Program-made: the position numbers and the translations under genes
Shown: positions 63,543-64,000 of the stretch, one piece after another
Layout: every line of letters starts with the position of its first letter
Numbering within the stretch: position 1 is the stretch's first letter
Assembly: GCA_963773685.1 (NCBI GenBank)
Contig: CAVZBY010000006.1
Location: forward strand, 56,704 to 120,703
Length of the DNA: 64,000 nt
DNA from: JALHVH01 sp963773685
Lineage (GTDB): Bacteria; Acidobacteriota; Aminicenantia; Aminicenantales; Saccharicenantaceae
Reading direction: 5' to 3'
The notes under the pieces: generated by a model
The model's database searches: none
Told to the model about the DNA's origin: nothing
Seen by the model: the letters and a program-made list of their open reading frames with translations, nothing else

Positions 63543-63911
63543 TGCACATCCTCCTTTTGATAGACGCACATTCCATCTTGATCTTTCTCATGAAGCCAAG
63601 CTATACCTAAATATTGGTCAGGAGCATTTACGGTACCTGGACGATTCCACTTTGCTTTTATATATGTCTGTACCGTATGATCTGAACCGGGGATACGGCA
63701 CTTAGAATTCAGGACATCCCTCATGTTTCCAGGGAAATAATCAATCAGTTTATCCTCTGGATATCGCATCCGTCCCAATCTTCGCTGTTCGGATCAAGCC
63801 CGGTATATTTCCACGGAAACAATTAATAAAGCCCGCATACTTATCAATCCCACAACAGCATTGCGTGTCACTTAGATGATTAAGTCCATAATCTCCGGCC
63901 CCATAGGTCAT
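63539..63911 (-). CDS. Hypothetical Cys-containing protein, probably extends beyond view (one frameshift)
   Basis: From a possible ATG at 63911: MTYGAGDYGLNHLSDTQCCCG, then a +1 shift near 63785 (GGG for GG), then RMRYPEDKLIDYFPGNMRDVL ... PDQYLGIAWLHEKDQDGM, ~124 residues. The CQCCC-like cysteine cluster and conserved-looking aromatic residues suggest a real domain. Upstream sequence to the window edge is broken in all frames, so the true start is uncertain. Overlaps the membrane-protein gene by 4 bp. Confidence 0.45.
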
Positions 63912-64000
63912 GCCGCATAAGCGAATTTGATTGCGAATGGGTTCTATATTAGTTCATTTAAACAGGGCTGGTAACTGCCATTCGCGACCTACACAAATAG

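Overview
The first 53.4 kb is high-GC DNA (mostly GTC/CTC/CGG/GCC codons) from an anaerobic or microaerobic, diderm, hydrogenase-bearing bacterium. It carries a rubrerythrin-rubredoxin-reductase set, hypCDE, TonB-ExbB-ExbD with a GGV-repeat TonB, outer-membrane barrels, the MEP isoprenoid pathway and leaderless-type promoters. This fits Acidobacteriota, perhaps an Aminicenantes-like lineage, but the assignment is inference. The last 10.6 kb is AT-rich accessory DNA that begins just after a tRNA-His gene and a 3' fragment of a tRNA-Leu gene, so it looks like a genomic island.

Layout. 0-5.2 kb (minus): truncated DUF438 protein, purA, a porin-like barrel, and an oxygen/peroxide detoxification operon (rubrerythrin, rubredoxin, reductase). 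5.2-5.46 kb: three palindromic repeats. 5.5-10.2 kb: recD2, a membrane phosphodiesterase, lepB. 10.5-17.6 kb (plus): ychF, tgt, yajC, secD, secF, then tonB-exbB-exbD from their own promoter. 17.6-24.35 kb (minus): uppS-cdsA-dxr-rseP, a ~500-nt structured non-coding stretch, ispG-larE. 24.5-26.9 kb (plus): hypCDE. 26.9-29.0 kb: a glycosidase-like lipoprotein. 29.2-41.1 kb: an envelope/stress region with an NtrC-type activator and three sigma-54-like promoters, interrupted by a glycosyltransferase-GH130 pair with foreign codon use. 41.1-46.8 kb (minus): a six-gene operon for sulfate activation (sat, cysC), a phosphodiesterase and UDP-sugar enzymes. 47-53.1 kb (plus): the conserved phoH-pgpH-ybeY-corC-era operon.

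The island (53.4-64 kb) holds a two-gene HEPN-like/HNH cassette flanked by 46-bp direct repeats, an IS21-like remnant with 23-bp inverted repeats, a decayed segment, a DUF262/DUF1524-Vsr-restriction endonuclease operon without a visible methyltransferase, a cytosolic trypsin-like protease and a small membrane-protein operon cut by the right edge. The HEPN/HNH cassette and the DUF262-Vsr-nuclease operon are the best candidates for new defence-type systems.

Quality warning. About half of the genes, including essential ones (secD, secF, tgt, lepB, dxr, rseP, cdsA), are broken by single-base frameshifts. Nearly all that can be phased are +1 insertions. I treat them as sequence errors, annotate such genes over their full extent and give the approximate shift positions.
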